NCBI RefSeq assembly: GCF_018457165.1
Contig: NZ_JAFMNX010000001.1
Coordinates: 1 to 64,000, forward strand
DNA: 64,000 bases
Source of the DNA: Tianweitania aestuarii
GTDB taxonomy: Bacteria > Pseudomonadota > Alphaproteobacteria > Rhizobiales > Rhizobiaceae
Reading direction: 5' to 3'
Shown: positions 54,877 through 62,984 of the stretch, piece by piece
Numbering within the stretch: position 1 is the stretch's first letter
Layout of the letters: the number at the start of each line of letters is the position of its first letter
Made by a program: the position numbers and the translations under genes
Notes under the pieces: generated by a model
Told to the model about the DNA's origin: nothing
The model's input: only the letters and a program-made list of their open reading frames with translations
Databases searched by the model: none

Positions 54877-56043
54877 ATGACAATTCAAAGCTTCCGCTTC
54901 CACACCGCTCCCTCCATCATCTTCGAACCCGGCAGCGCCGCCCGTTTGGGCGACATCGCCGCGCCGCGCCTGGGCAAGACGATCCTGTTCGTGACCGATC
55001 CCGGTTTGCGCAAGCTTGGTCTTTGCGATCCCGCGCTGAAATCGCTGGAAGCCAGCGGCGTGGCGGTCATTGTTTTCGATCAGGTGGAGGCCGATCCGTC
55101 GCGCAAAACGCTGGAAGCGGCGGTGAGTGCCGGGCGCGATGCGCGTGTGAGCGGCGTGATTGGCTTCGGCGGCGGATCGTCGCTCGATGTCGCCAAGCTC
55201 GCAGCCCTGCTGCTGGGCTCCAACGAGGACCTCGACCAGGCCTGGGGTGTCGCACAGGCAAAAGGCCCGCGTTTGCCGCTGATCCTGGTGCCGACCACGG
55301 CTGGAACAGGCTCGGAGGTGACGCCGGTTTCGATCATCACGGTGGGCGAGGAAGAAAAGCGCGGCGTGTCCTCGCCGCTTCTGCAGCCCGATATCGCGCT
55401 GCTCGACCCCGATCTGACGCTCGGCCTGCCGCCGGCGATCACGGCGGCGACGGGCATCGATGCCATGGTGCATGCGATCGAGGCCTTTGCGTCCACCAAC
55501 GCCAACAACAATCCGGTTTCGAAGACGCTGGCGCGCGAAGCCCTGCGCTTGCTTGGCGCCAATATCGAGCGGGCGGTGCGCAATGGATCGAACGCGGAAG
55601 CGCGTTCGGCGATGCTGCTGGGCTCCATGCTGGCCGGTCAGGCCTTTGCCAATTCGCCGGTGGCTGCCGTTCACGCGCTGGCCTATCCGATCGGCGGCAC
55701 GTTTCATGTGCCGCATGGCCTGTCCAACGCGCTGGTTCTGCCCGAAGTGCTGCGCTTCAACGCCGTGGAAGCACCGGCACCTTATGCCGGGATTGCTGCC
55801 GACGCCTTTCCGGAGCTTGCCGAGATCACCGAAACGGAAAACAAGACGGCGGCCTTTATCGCGGCGCTGGCGGATCTTTCGAAGCGTTTGGGATTGCCGC
55901 AGCGTTTGCGCGATGTCGGCATCACCGAAGCCGATCTGCCGAAGCTTGCAGCCGACGCGATGAAGCAACAGCGCCTGCTCGTCAACAATCCGCGCCCGGT
56001 CAGCGAAAGCGATGCCCTGGCGATCTACAAGGCCGCGTTTTGA
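54877..56043 (+). CDS. Iron-containing alcohol dehydrogenase
   Basis: Group III (Fe-ADH) dehydrogenase of 388 residues. The NAD-binding domain has VIGFGGGSSLDVAKLAALL (about 93-111) and LILVPTTAGTGSEVTPVSII; the metal site is formed by residues in LLDPDLTLGLPPAITAATGIDAMVHAIEAF (in parts: TGIDAMVHAIE) and HALAYPIGGTFHVPHGLSNALVLP (in parts: HALAYPIGG, HVPHG), supplying the conserved histidines. Substrate range is not predictable. It is divergent from the ABC ATPase and overlaps the thioesterase gene by one base. Confidence 0.93.
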   Translation: MTIQSFRFHTAPSIIFEPGSAARLGDIAAPRLGKTILFVTDPGLRKLGLCDPALKSLEASGVAVIVFDQVEADPSRKTLEAAVSAGRDARVSGVIGFGGGSSLDVAKLAALLLGSNEDLDQAWGVAQAKGPRLPLILVPTTAGTGSEVTPVSIITVGEEEKRGVSSPLLQPDIALLDPDLTLGLPPAITAATGIDAMVHAIEAFASTNANNNPVSKTLAREALRLLGANIERAVRNGSNAEARSAMLLGSMLAGQAFANSPVAAVHALAYPIGGTFHVPHGLSNALVLPEVLRFNAVEAPAPYAGIAADAFPELAEITETENKTAAFIAALADLSKRLGLPQRLRDVGITEADLPKLAADAMKQQRLLVNNPRPVSESDALAIYKAAF

Positions 56044-56471
56044 TGGCGCAGGGCGGTTCGCGCGAGGCCTACAAGACCTTTCGCGCCATTCCCACCCGCT
56101 GGATGGACAACGACATCTACGGCCACATGAACAATGTCGTGCATTATTCCTTGTTCGACACGGCGGTGAATGGCTGGCTGATCGAAGGGGGCGTGCTCGA
56201 CATCCATGAGGGCGACCAGATCGGCCTCGTGGTGGAAACCGGGTGCCGCTATTTCGGCGAGATCGCCTTTCCCGACGTGGTGCATGCCGGACTGCGCGTT
56301 GCCAAGCTTGGGACATCCTCCGTGCGCTATGAAGTCGGCCTGTTTCGCAACAACGAGCCGACCGCTGCGGCGGAAGGCTTTTTCGTGCATGTTTATGTCG
56401 ATCGCCAGACACGGCGGCCCAAGCCGCTGAACGATCGCCTGCGCGCCACTTTGGAGACCATCGCCTCATGA
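56043..56471 (+). CDS. Hot-dog fold acyl-CoA thioesterase (4HBT family)
   Basis: A 142-residue thioesterase with the family active-site stretch TRWMDNDIYGHMNNVVHYSLFD (in parts: RWMDNDIYGHMNN, about 20-32), which carries the catalytic Asp, then ETGCRYFGEIAFPDVVHAGLRV and YEVGLFRNNEPTAAAEGFFVHVYVD (in part). Members hydrolyse acyl- or hydroxybenzoyl-CoA esters. ATG 56043 overlaps the dehydrogenase stop (TGATG), and its stop overlaps slyX. Confidence 0.9.
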   Translation: MAQGGSREAYKTFRAIPTRWMDNDIYGHMNNVVHYSLFDTAVNGWLIEGGVLDIHEGDQIGLVVETGCRYFGEIAFPDVVHAGLRVAKLGTSSVRYEVGLFRNNEPTAAAEGFFVHVYVDRQTRRPKPLNDRLRATLETIAS

Positions 56472-56680
56472 CTGCGAGTGACCAGGAGCGCATCGTCGAT
56501 CTCGAACGGATCGCGGCCGAGCAGGATCACGTCATCCAGGAATTGTCGGGCGAGATCGCCGAGCAATGGAAGGTGATCGAGGGCCTGCGCAAGAAGCTTT
56601 CCACCCTGACCGACCGCTTTCTCGAGCTGGAAGAACAAACGGCACCGGAGATCCCCGTGACCAGACCGCCACACTGGTGA
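56468..56680 (+). CDS. slyX: SlyX family protein
   Basis: A 70-residue protein, almost entirely a predicted coiled coil (about 6-55: IVDLERIAAEQDHVIQELSGEIAEQWKVIEGLRKKL, in part), ending with the SlyX-type tail VTRPPHW. Function of SlyX is unknown. ATG 56468 overlaps the thioesterase stop by four bases, giving a dehydrogenase-thioesterase-slyX transcript. Confidence 0.9.
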   Translation: MTASDQERIVDLERIAAEQDHVIQELSGEIAEQWKVIEGLRKKLSTLTDRFLELEEQTAPEIPVTRPPHW

Positions 56681-56737
56681 AACTGAACATTTGTTCAGGA
56701 ACCAGTTCGCCAGCCTACCGTTATCTGTCTGTCACAA

Positions 56738-57193
56738 ATGAAGTTGGCGGACACTCCGATGATCGAAGACTGCAGAGAGATCGACGCGACCGACCGGTCG
56801 TTGGCTGTTCTCGCGCCGCGATCAACGCGTGGTCCAGCCTGGAATGAAGCAGCGCCGCGCGGCGAAGTGGTGGCCTTCCGCAGCCGCGGTCCGATCGATC
56901 CAGCCAGCCTTCGCGGCGCCGATTGTTCGACACCCACCACCGTCGATGGCGAATGGCGCCGACGCACCGACGGCCTCAAGCAGCTCGGACAGCGCAAGAC
57001 CCGCGTCCTGCGCATGATGTGGCCGGCCAATGATCGCGGGCGCAAACCGACCGCCGAGATAAAGAGCACCATTCCCCTGCATATTCTGACAGGCGCCGTT
57101 GCAGCCTTTGGCGCAGGTCTCGTGCTGGCAGGCATCGGCAGCCTCGTAACCCATCCGGAACTGGCGCCGGCGCTGGCAGGCTGGCTCCAGTAA
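56738..57193 (+). CDS. Uncharacterised protein with a C-terminal membrane helix
   Basis: A 151-residue protein of unknown function. The first 110 residues are polar and Arg-rich (APRSTRGPAWNEAAPRGEVV, GEWRRRTDGLKQLGQRKTRV), and residues about 114-138 form one hydrophobic helix (IPLHILTGAVAAFGAGLVLAGIGSL in part). Codon use fits the genome, but no ribosome binding site is evident at ATG 56738 or at the later ATG 56759, and I recognise no family. It ends just before a bidirectional terminator. Confidence 0.6.
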   Translation: MKLADTPMIEDCREIDATDRSLAVLAPRSTRGPAWNEAAPRGEVVAFRSRGPIDPASLRGADCSTPTTVDGEWRRRTDGLKQLGQRKTRVLRMMWPANDRGRKPTAEIKSTIPLHILTGAVAAFGAGLVLAGIGSLVTHPELAPALAGWLQ

Positions 57194-57237
57194 TCACGGA
57201 ATGGACCTGCCGATCAGGCAGAGCGATCATCCATAAT

Positions 57238-57278
57238 CAAAAAAGCCGCCGGAGAGCATCCGGCGGCTTTTTTTGTTG
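57238..57278. terminator. Bidirectional intrinsic terminator
   Basis: AAAAAAGCCGCCGGA-gagca-TCCGGCGGCTTTTTTT, a perfect nine-base GC stem flanked by A- and T-runs, ends the plus-strand unit from 54.9 kb and the minus-strand BMP gene. Confidence 0.96.
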
Positions 57279-57292
57279 GCCGTTAAGGCCGA

Positions 57293-58285
57293 TCAATACG
57301 GGCAGGTGTTGTCCGACATGTAGTCGTGCACTTCGATTGCGCCCGAAACGATGTCTGCCTTGGCCTTTTCGACCGCAGCCTTCATTTCTTCCGTGACGAG
57401 CTTCTCGTTGTTCTCGTCCATGGCGTAATCGACGCCGCCTTCCTTGATGCCGAGCACGTTGGTGCCGGCCTTGAAGGTGCCGTTCTTGGCGTCGTTGAAG
57501 GCGTTGTAAACGGCGACGTCCACGCGCTTGACCATGGAGGTCAGCATCTGGCCGGGATGCAGCATGTTCTGGTTGGAATCGACGCCGATGCCGAGCTTGC
57601 CGGCATCCGCAACGGCCTGCAGCACGCCGATGCCGGTGCCGCCGGCAGCATGATAGATCACGTCCGCGCCCTGGCCTATCTGCGACTTGGCGATCTCGCC
57701 GCCCTTCGTTGGATCGTTCCAGGCAGCCGGCGTGTCGCCGGTGTAGTTCTGGATCACGTCCGTGGCACCCGCAGACTTCGCGCCGCCGACATAACCGCAA
57801 TCGAACTTGCGGATCAGCGGAATGTCCATGCCGCCGACAAAGCCGACCTTCTTGGACTGGGACGCCTGCGCGGCCATGATGCCGACGAGGTAGGAGCCTT
57901 CCTGTTCCTTGTAAACGACCGACTGGACGTTCGGCGCATCCACCACCGCGTCGATGATGGCGAAGTTCACTTCAGGGAATTCGGGGGCGATGGTCTCGAG
58001 CGTCGAGGTCCAGGCGAAGCCGATTGCGACGATCGGGTTGCGGCCGTCTTCGGCGAAGCGGCGCACGGCCTGTTCGCGCTGGGCTTCGTTCGAAATCTCG
58101 AACTCGACGTAATCGATGCCGGTCTCGCCCTTGAACTTCTCGGCGCCATGATAGGACGATTCGTTGAAGGACTTATCGAACTTGCCGCCGAGATCAAACA
58201 ACAGCGCCGGCGCAACCTCTTCCTGCGCCAAAGCGGGTACGCTCAGCGCCGTTGCGGTCAGCAGGCCTAGAAGGAAGGATTTCAT
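57293..58285 (-). CDS. BMP family substrate-binding protein of a nucleoside ABC importer
   Basis: Periplasmic binding protein (PnrA/BmpA type) of 330 residues. A signal peptide covers residues 1-20 (MKSFLLGLLTATALSVPALA, cleavage after ALA); no lipobox cysteine follows. The mature part shows APALLFDLGGKFDKSFNESSYHGAEKF (in part: GGKFDKSFNE), GFVGGMDIPLIRKFDCGYVGGAKSAG (in part) and IYHAAGGTGIGVLQAVADAG, typical of the family that binds purine and pyrimidine nucleosides. It should serve the permeases and ATPase at 50.1-54.7 kb although it is a separate unit 2.5 kb away. ATG 58285 with a G-rich upstream. Confidence 0.94.
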   Translation of the reverse strand: MKSFLLGLLTATALSVPALAQEEVAPALLFDLGGKFDKSFNESSYHGAEKFKGETGIDYVEFEISNEAQREQAVRRFAEDGRNPIVAIGFAWTSTLETIAPEFPEVNFAIIDAVVDAPNVQSVVYKEQEGSYLVGIMAAQASQSKKVGFVGGMDIPLIRKFDCGYVGGAKSAGATDVIQNYTGDTPAAWNDPTKGGEIAKSQIGQGADVIYHAAGGTGIGVLQAVADAGKLGIGVDSNQNMLHPGQMLTSMVKRVDVAVYNAFNDAKNGTFKAGTNVLGIKEGGVDYAMDENNEKLVTEEMKAAVEKAKADIVSGAIEVHDYMSDNTCPY

Positions 58286-58485
58286 CGTGTCGGCACCCCT
58301 GTTTGTTTTGTTTAACTGACAGCCACGAACTCTTTTCAGCCAGGCTGACGGATCGCGACCGGTAACAGGGTCAACGCCCCGCTTGAACGCCAATGTTGCA
58401 CGCGAAGACCTGAATTTCACGCGCAATTTTGGCCTGATGAGGGGATGGTGAGCAGAACCTTCCCGGTTCTGCTCGCAACGAGCGG

Positions 58486-59151
58486 TTACTCGGCCGCCTG
58501 TTCCATGCCGACGCATTCGACGCCGGTGCCGCGCAGGTTGCAATAACCGCCGGGGTTCTTGGCGAGATATTGCTGGTGCTCTTCTTCGGCGAAGTAAAAC
58601 ACCGGAGCCGGCTCGATCTCGGTGGTGATCTCACCCAGGCGCGACTGCGACAGGCCCTGCTGATAGGCCGTGCGCGACGCGATCGCCGCCTGCAGCTGCG
58701 CGTCGGTCGTGGCATAGATCGTGGAGCGATAGGTCGTGCCGACATCGTTGCCCTGGCGCATGCCTTGCGTCGGATCATGGTTTTCCCAGAAGATCTTCAG
58801 CAGTTCGGGGAAGGTGATCTTGGCCGGATCATACACCACACGCACCACCTCGGCCTGGCCGGTGAGGCCGGTGCAGGTTTCGCGATAGGTCGGGTTAGGC
58901 GTGATGCCGCCGGCATAACCGACCGAGGTCAGATAAACGCCGGGCGTCTGCCAGAACAGGCGCTCGGCGCCCCAGAAGCAGCCCATGCCGAAGTAAACCG
59001 TTTCCAGCCCATCGGGCAATTCGCCCTTGAGCGGAATGTGCGAGACATAATGCTCGTGCGCGGTGGGGATCGGTTGCTCGCGGCCGGGCAGCGCATTGTC
59101 GGCCGTTGGCATTGCGGTCTTCTTGTTCAGGAGATCGGTAATGGAAAACAT
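58486..59151 (-). CDS. msrA: Peptide-methionine (S)-S-oxide reductase
   Basis: Repairs methionine S-sulfoxide in proteins using thioredoxin. The 221-residue protein has the catalytic motif [20 protein letters not shown] (Cys at about 58), [33 protein letters not shown] (in parts: GYAGG, TGQAEVV), [23 protein letters not shown] (in part) and a C-terminal region [18 protein letters not shown] with two recycling cysteines, as in the E. coli-type enzyme. A ~45-residue N-terminal extension precedes the core. Confidence 0.96.
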   Translation of the reverse strand: MFSITDLLNKKTAMPTADNALPGREQPIPTAHEHYVSHIPLKGELPDGLETVYFGMGCFWGAERLFWQTPGVYLTSVGYAGGITPNPTYRETCTGLTGQAEVVRVVYDPAKITFPELLKIFWENHDPTQGMRQGNDVGTTYRSTIYATTDAQLQAAIASRTAYQQGLSQSRLGEITTEIEPAPVFYFAEEEHQQYLAKNPGGYCNLRGTGVECVGMEQAAE

Positions 59152-59238
59152 AGGTTATGCCTTTCCTTTCGGGATGCAGCGGTCCACCGCGGCATCATCG
59201 GTCAATCTGTGTTGGTCGTGCCGTGAACGCACAACGCG

Positions 59239-59571
59239 TCAGGCCGTGCCTGCGATCCGTCCAAGCGGCGGCTTTGGTTTGGCGCCGAGCGCGTAGAACA
59301 AAAGCGCGATTAGGCCGAACACAACAAAGCCGGGCAGGTTGAGCACCGGCAGAAGGATCCAGTCCCACCAGGCCGCGCCCATCTGTGTCTGCACCCAGTT
59401 CTGCGCCGCTTCTGCACCGGCTGGTGCCGTTTGCAGCCAGCTCGTGATCAAGGGCGTGACTTGAAGCGCCGACGCCGCGATGCTTCTTGCCGCGTCGCCA
59501 ACCGCCAGGATCACGGCTAATGCGAGCGCAAGGGCCGAGGCCAGGCGGAATGCGAAGCGGATGGGGCGCAA
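59239..59571 (-). CDS. Uncharacterised small membrane protein
   Basis: A 110-residue protein with an N-terminal hydrophobic segment (about 6-26, FAFRLASALALALAVILAVGD in part), a soluble middle predicted helical (SALQVTPLITSWLQTAPAGAEAAQNWVQTQMG in part), and a second hydrophobic segment (about 71-93, WILLPVLNLPGFVVFGLIALLFYALG in part) with a basic Pro-rich tail KPKPPLGRIAG. Two-helix membrane protein; similar ones occur in Rhizobiales but I know no function. Codon use supports a real gene. Confidence 0.65.
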   Translation of the reverse strand: MRPIRFAFRLASALALALAVILAVGDAARSIAASALQVTPLITSWLQTAPAGAEAAQNWVQTQMGAAWWDWILLPVLNLPGFVVFGLIALLFYALGAKPKPPLGRIAGTA

Positions 59572-59784
59572 CGGAGGCTCCGGCAGTGCGTTTCAGGTGT
59601 TGCCTAGAGATAAGCATGGCAGCGGCTTCGCGCAATGTCGGCATCAAAGCGACGGGCCGTCATGGGCGCTGGATCAAGAAGGCTGAACAGAACGCATCGA
59701 AGACCCTTGGCATTCGCCGGTTAATCGACTAGGAAGCGCGCGTCCTCGGCGTTGCGCATCACGGTGCCGGTTGTCGAGGGCCGT

Positions 59785-59874
59785 GGAGAGGTGGCCGAGT
59801 GGTTGAAGGCGCACGCCTGGAAAGTGTGTATACGGGGAACCGTATCGGGGGTTCGAATCCCCCTCTCTCCGCCA
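59785..59874 (+). tRNA. tRNA-Ser(GGA)
   Basis: A 90-base class II tRNA. Acceptor GGAGAGG pairs with TCTCTCC (one G-T), CCA is encoded, the long variable arm is TATACGGGGAACCGTATC, the T-arm GGGGGTTCGAATCCCCC. The anticodon stem CACGC/GTGTG frames loop CTGGAAA, anticodon GGA, reading serine TCC/TCT. Confidence 0.96.
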
Positions 59875-60004
59875 GAATTCTGCCTCGTGCGATTTGGCAC
59901 GCATGGCCCTTTTTGAAGCAGTTCTTTTCGTTTTCCTTCACATCATTCCAGTCCCGCCGGCGCGTTGAGGCGAGGACGGCTTTGTTCGTCTTGAAAGAAG
60001 TTCC

Positions 60005-60658
60005 ATGCAGTCCACAAAGACGTTTACCATCCATGTTCTGATGGCGATCATCGCCATCGTGGTCCTTCTGGTGATGCCGTTCCTGACCAACTCGGAGGAA
60101 ATGCGCATTTTCTACATCAGCGAAGGCGGGCCGGTTCAGATCTTCTCGGCGGCCGGTTATGTCGTGGTGATCGTGCTTCTGATGCGCGAGATGAGCTGGG
60201 CCGACCTGTCCGAAAACTGGCCGCTGGTGATCGTGCCGCTCGCCATGTGCCTGCGCGAAATGGATTTCCACGCCCATTTCACCACCTACAGCATCACCAA
60301 GACGACGCTCTACGTATCGCCGGATGTGCCGATCGTCGAAAAGCTGTTCGGTGCTCTGGTGTTCATCCTGCTTGGCATCACTGCGGTTGCGCTGGTGAAC
60401 AAATACTGGCGCGCTTTTCTAGCAGGCCTGCGCCAGATGCAGCCCGTTGCCATGGCCGTGCTGGCCGGCGCGATCTGCGCGGTGCTGTCGAAGGTGCTGG
60501 ACGGCGCGTCCTCCAATCTTCAGGTGATCGGCATCGATGTGCAGCCGACCTATTTTTCGGTTGTGGCCGAGGAAGTGCTGGAGCTGGGTATTCCGATGTT
60601 CTTCGCGATCGCCGTGTTCGCCGCTTTCCCCGCACGCGGATCGCTGCGCCGGGTTTGA
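60005..60658 (+). CDS. Uncharacterised multi-helix membrane protein
   Basis: A 217-residue inner-membrane protein with about six hydrophobic segments: 8-27 (TIHVLMAIIAIVVLLVMPFL), 47-60, 75-86, 113-133 (LFGALVFILLGITAVALVN), 147-164 and 192-210. The loop between segments three and four has the conserved-looking CLREMDFHAHFTTYSITKTT, with an acidic residue and two histidines, and EEVLELGIPMFFAIAVFAAF lies near the C-terminus; these could bind a metal. I do not recognise the family. Preceded by tRNA-Ser and followed by coaBC. Confidence 0.75.
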   Translation: MQSTKTFTIHVLMAIIAIVVLLVMPFLTNSEEMRIFYISEGGPVQIFSAAGYVVVIVLLMREMSWADLSENWPLVIVPLAMCLREMDFHAHFTTYSITKTTLYVSPDVPIVEKLFGALVFILLGITAVALVNKYWRAFLAGLRQMQPVAMAVLAGAICAVLSKVLDGASSNLQVIGIDVQPTYFSVVAEEVLELGIPMFFAIAVFAAFPARGSLRRV

Positions 60659-60747
60659 AGGCGCGCAGTTGCCAGCGTGGGCCAAGGAACGCTAAGCCAG
60701 TCGAAGCATGATCAATCCCGGTTCCGCGGGTCTTTGCGGGGAACCGG

Positions 60748-62010
60748 ATGGCTTCGAGAGTGACACGGATGGCGATTGAACAGCGGCTCCAGAACAAGCG
60801 CATCCTCTTGATCGTCGGCGGTGGGATTGCCGCCTACAAGGCGCTCGACCTCATTCGCCGTCTGCGCGAACGCGGCGCATCGGTGCGGGCTGTGATGACA
60901 GCGGCTGCCCAGCAGTTCGTGACGCCGCTGGCCGTCGGTGCGCTGACGGCCGATCATGTGTTCACCGATCTGTTCGACCGCCAGGACGAGCAGGATGTCG
61001 GGCATATCCGGCTGGCGCGCGACTGCGATCTGATCGCGGTGGTGCCGGCAACCGCCGATCTGATGGCGAAGCTTGCGCATGGCCATGCCAACGATCTCGC
61101 TTCCGCCGTGCTTCTGGCGACAACCAAGCCCGTTCTGATGGCGCCGGCCATGAACCCGGCGATGTGGAGCCACCCTGCGACGCGGCGAAACCGCGACACG
61201 CTTTCGGGGGACGGCATCCATTTCATAGGCCCCAACAAGGGCGAGATGGCGGAAAAGAACGAAGCGGGCGAGGGGCGCATGGCCGAGCCGCTGGAGATCG
61301 TTTCCGAAATCGAAAACCTGCTGGATGGCGGGCCGAAGCCGCTGGCGGGACGCCGCATCATCGTGACCTCCGGCCCGACGCATGAGCCGATCGACCCGGT
61401 GCGCTATATCGCCAACCGCTCGTCCGGCAAGCAGGGGCACGCAATCGCCGCAGCGCTGGCGCGGCTGGGTGGCGATGTGCAGCTCGTGTCTGGACCAGTC
61501 ACCCTTCCCGATCCGGCTGGCGTTCACACCACCCATGTCGAAACGGCGCGGGAGATGAAAGACGCGGTGGAAGCGCTGTTGCCGGCGGATGCGGCGGTGA
61601 TGGTGGCGGCTGTTGCGGATTGGCGCACGGATACGCAGGCCGATCAGAAGATCAAGAAGGGCGCTGGCGGTCCGCCGACGCTTGCCATGGTTGAGAACCC
61701 AGACATTCTGGCCGGCATCGGCAGACATGCCCGCCGGCCCTTTCTTGTGGTCGGCTTTGCCGCCGAAACGCAGGATGTGAGCGAGAACGCCACAACCAAG
61801 CTCGATCGCAAGGGCGCCGATTTCATCGTCGCCAACGATGTCTCTGTCACAAGCGGCGTCAATGAAGGCGGCGTGATGGGCGGAACACGCAACCGCGTGA
61901 AGATCGTCAGCCGTTCCGGCATCGAGGAATGGCCGGAAATGGACAAGGCCCAAGTCGCCGAGCGCTTGGCCCAACTCATTGCACGCCGGCTGGACTCGAT
62001 CACCGTTTGA
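60748..62010 (+). CDS. coaBC: Bifunctional phosphopantothenoylcysteine decarboxylase/synthetase
   Basis: Two consecutive steps of coenzyme A synthesis in one 420-residue protein. N-terminal CoaC flavoprotein half (about 15-195): ILLIVGGGIAAYKALDLIRRLR, the catalytic His in DVGHIRLAR, and the family PxMNxxMW motif in MAPAMNPAMWSHPATR. C-terminal CoaB half (about 200-415): IIVTSGPTHEPIDPVRYIANRSSGKQGHAIA (in parts: TSGPTHEPIDPVR, NRSSGKQG) and AAVADWRTD, with the KxKK-type KIKKGAG. Start at 60748 (GGGGAA upstream) or ATG 60769. Confidence 0.96.
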   Translation: MASRVTRMAIEQRLQNKRILLIVGGGIAAYKALDLIRRLRERGASVRAVMTAAAQQFVTPLAVGALTADHVFTDLFDRQDEQDVGHIRLARDCDLIAVVPATADLMAKLAHGHANDLASAVLLATTKPVLMAPAMNPAMWSHPATRRNRDTLSGDGIHFIGPNKGEMAEKNEAGEGRMAEPLEIVSEIENLLDGGPKPLAGRRIIVTSGPTHEPIDPVRYIANRSSGKQGHAIAAALARLGGDVQLVSGPVTLPDPAGVHTTHVETAREMKDAVEALLPADAAVMVAAVADWRTDTQADQKIKKGAGGPPTLAMVENPDILAGIGRHARRPFLVVGFAAETQDVSENATTKLDRKGADFIVANDVSVTSGVNEGGVMGGTRNRVKIVSRSGIEEWPEMDKAQVAERLAQLIARRLDSITV

Positions 62011-62031
62011 GGGGATGCGGCCTTCGCCCAT

Positions 62032-62066
62032 GAAAAAAGCCGGACGCTCGCGCATCCGGCTTTTTA
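62032..62066. terminator. Intrinsic terminator between coaBC and peroxiredoxin genes
   Basis: AAAAAAGCCGGA-cgctcgcgca-TCCGGCTTTTT: a seven-base GC stem with A- and T-runs on the two sides, serving both convergent genes. Confidence 0.93.
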
Positions 62067-62088
62067 GCCTTGGGAGGCCTTTTCGGGT

Positions 62089-62748
62089 TTAAGCGGAAGG
62101 CTGCTTGGTCTTGCGGAGATAGGGCAGCACGCGCTCGAAGGAGCCGAACTTTTCGTTGGCTTCATCATCCGACACGGCGGCGGTGATGATGACATCGTCG
62201 CCGTTCTTCCAGTTGGCGGGTGTCGCGACCTTGTGCTTGGCGGTGAGCTGGATCGAATCCAGCGCGCGCAGGATCTCGTCGAAGTTGCGGCCGGTGGTCA
62301 TCGGATAGGTCAGGATCAGCTTGACCTTCTTGTCCGGGCCGATGACGTAAACCGAACGCACGGTGGCGTTGTCGGCCGGCGTGCGGCCCTCCGAGCTTTC
62401 GCCGCTATCGGCCGGCAGCATGTCGTAGAGCTTGGCGACGTTGAGATCCTTGTCGCCGATCAGCGGATAATCCACGGAATAGCCGGTGGCCGTGGTGATG
62501 TCTTCCTTCCACTGGGCGTGGCTTTCCACCGGATCGATCGAGATGCCGATGATCTTGACGTTGCGCTTGGCGAACTCGTCCTGAAGGCCGGCCATCGTGC
62601 CGAGCTCGGTGGTGCAGACCGGCGTGAAGTTCTTGGGATGCGAGAACAGGATCGCCCAGCCGTCGCCGATCCAGTCATGGAAATGGATCGTGCCCTTGGT
62701 TGTTTCGGCCGTGAAATCCGGGGCGGTGTCGTTGATACGAAGGCTCAT
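62089..62748 (-). CDS. Peroxiredoxin, 1-Cys (Prx6) type
   Basis: Thiol peroxidase of 219 residues reducing hydroperoxides. The peroxidatic site is SHPKNFTPVCTTELG (Cys at about 47) with the upstream Pro-Thr arrangement of Prx6; IGISIDPVESHAQWKEDI and ADNATVRSVYVIGPDKKVKLILTYP (in part) follow, and the C-terminal extension TPANWKNGDDVIITAAVSDDEA is characteristic of the Prx6 group. ATG 62748 has AAGGGAA upstream; a longer open frame is not supported. Confidence 0.95.
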   Translation of the reverse strand: MSLRINDTAPDFTAETTKGTIHFHDWIGDGWAILFSHPKNFTPVCTTELGTMAGLQDEFAKRNVKIIGISIDPVESHAQWKEDITTATGYSVDYPLIGDKDLNVAKLYDMLPADSGESSEGRTPADNATVRSVYVIGPDKKVKLILTYPMTTGRNFDEILRALDSIQLTAKHKVATPANWKNGDDVIITAAVSDDEANEKFGSFERVLPYLRKTKQPSA

Positions 62749-62984
62749 GCGGGCTTCCCTTGACGATTGGCGTGGCGGACAGGTTAGCAACTGATCATAG
62801 TGCGGTTGGCTGAAAGGGCGAGGCAGAATTCTGCGCGCCGGCGGCTGGCCTGGAAGAAACCATCTGCGAGGAGTGGCTCCGTTGGAATGTCGTTTCCGAT
62901 GGCTCGCGGGTTTAAGGATCGTATGGGAGGGGCTGCTGCTCGATGGCCGGATCTGGCATAAGACCAGGAGCAAGGGAGGATCGG

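Noticed and set aside
59616-59732. 38-codon basic reading frame upstream of tRNA-Ser
   Set aside because: No convincing ribosome binding site and no recognisable pattern; left out of the gene list.
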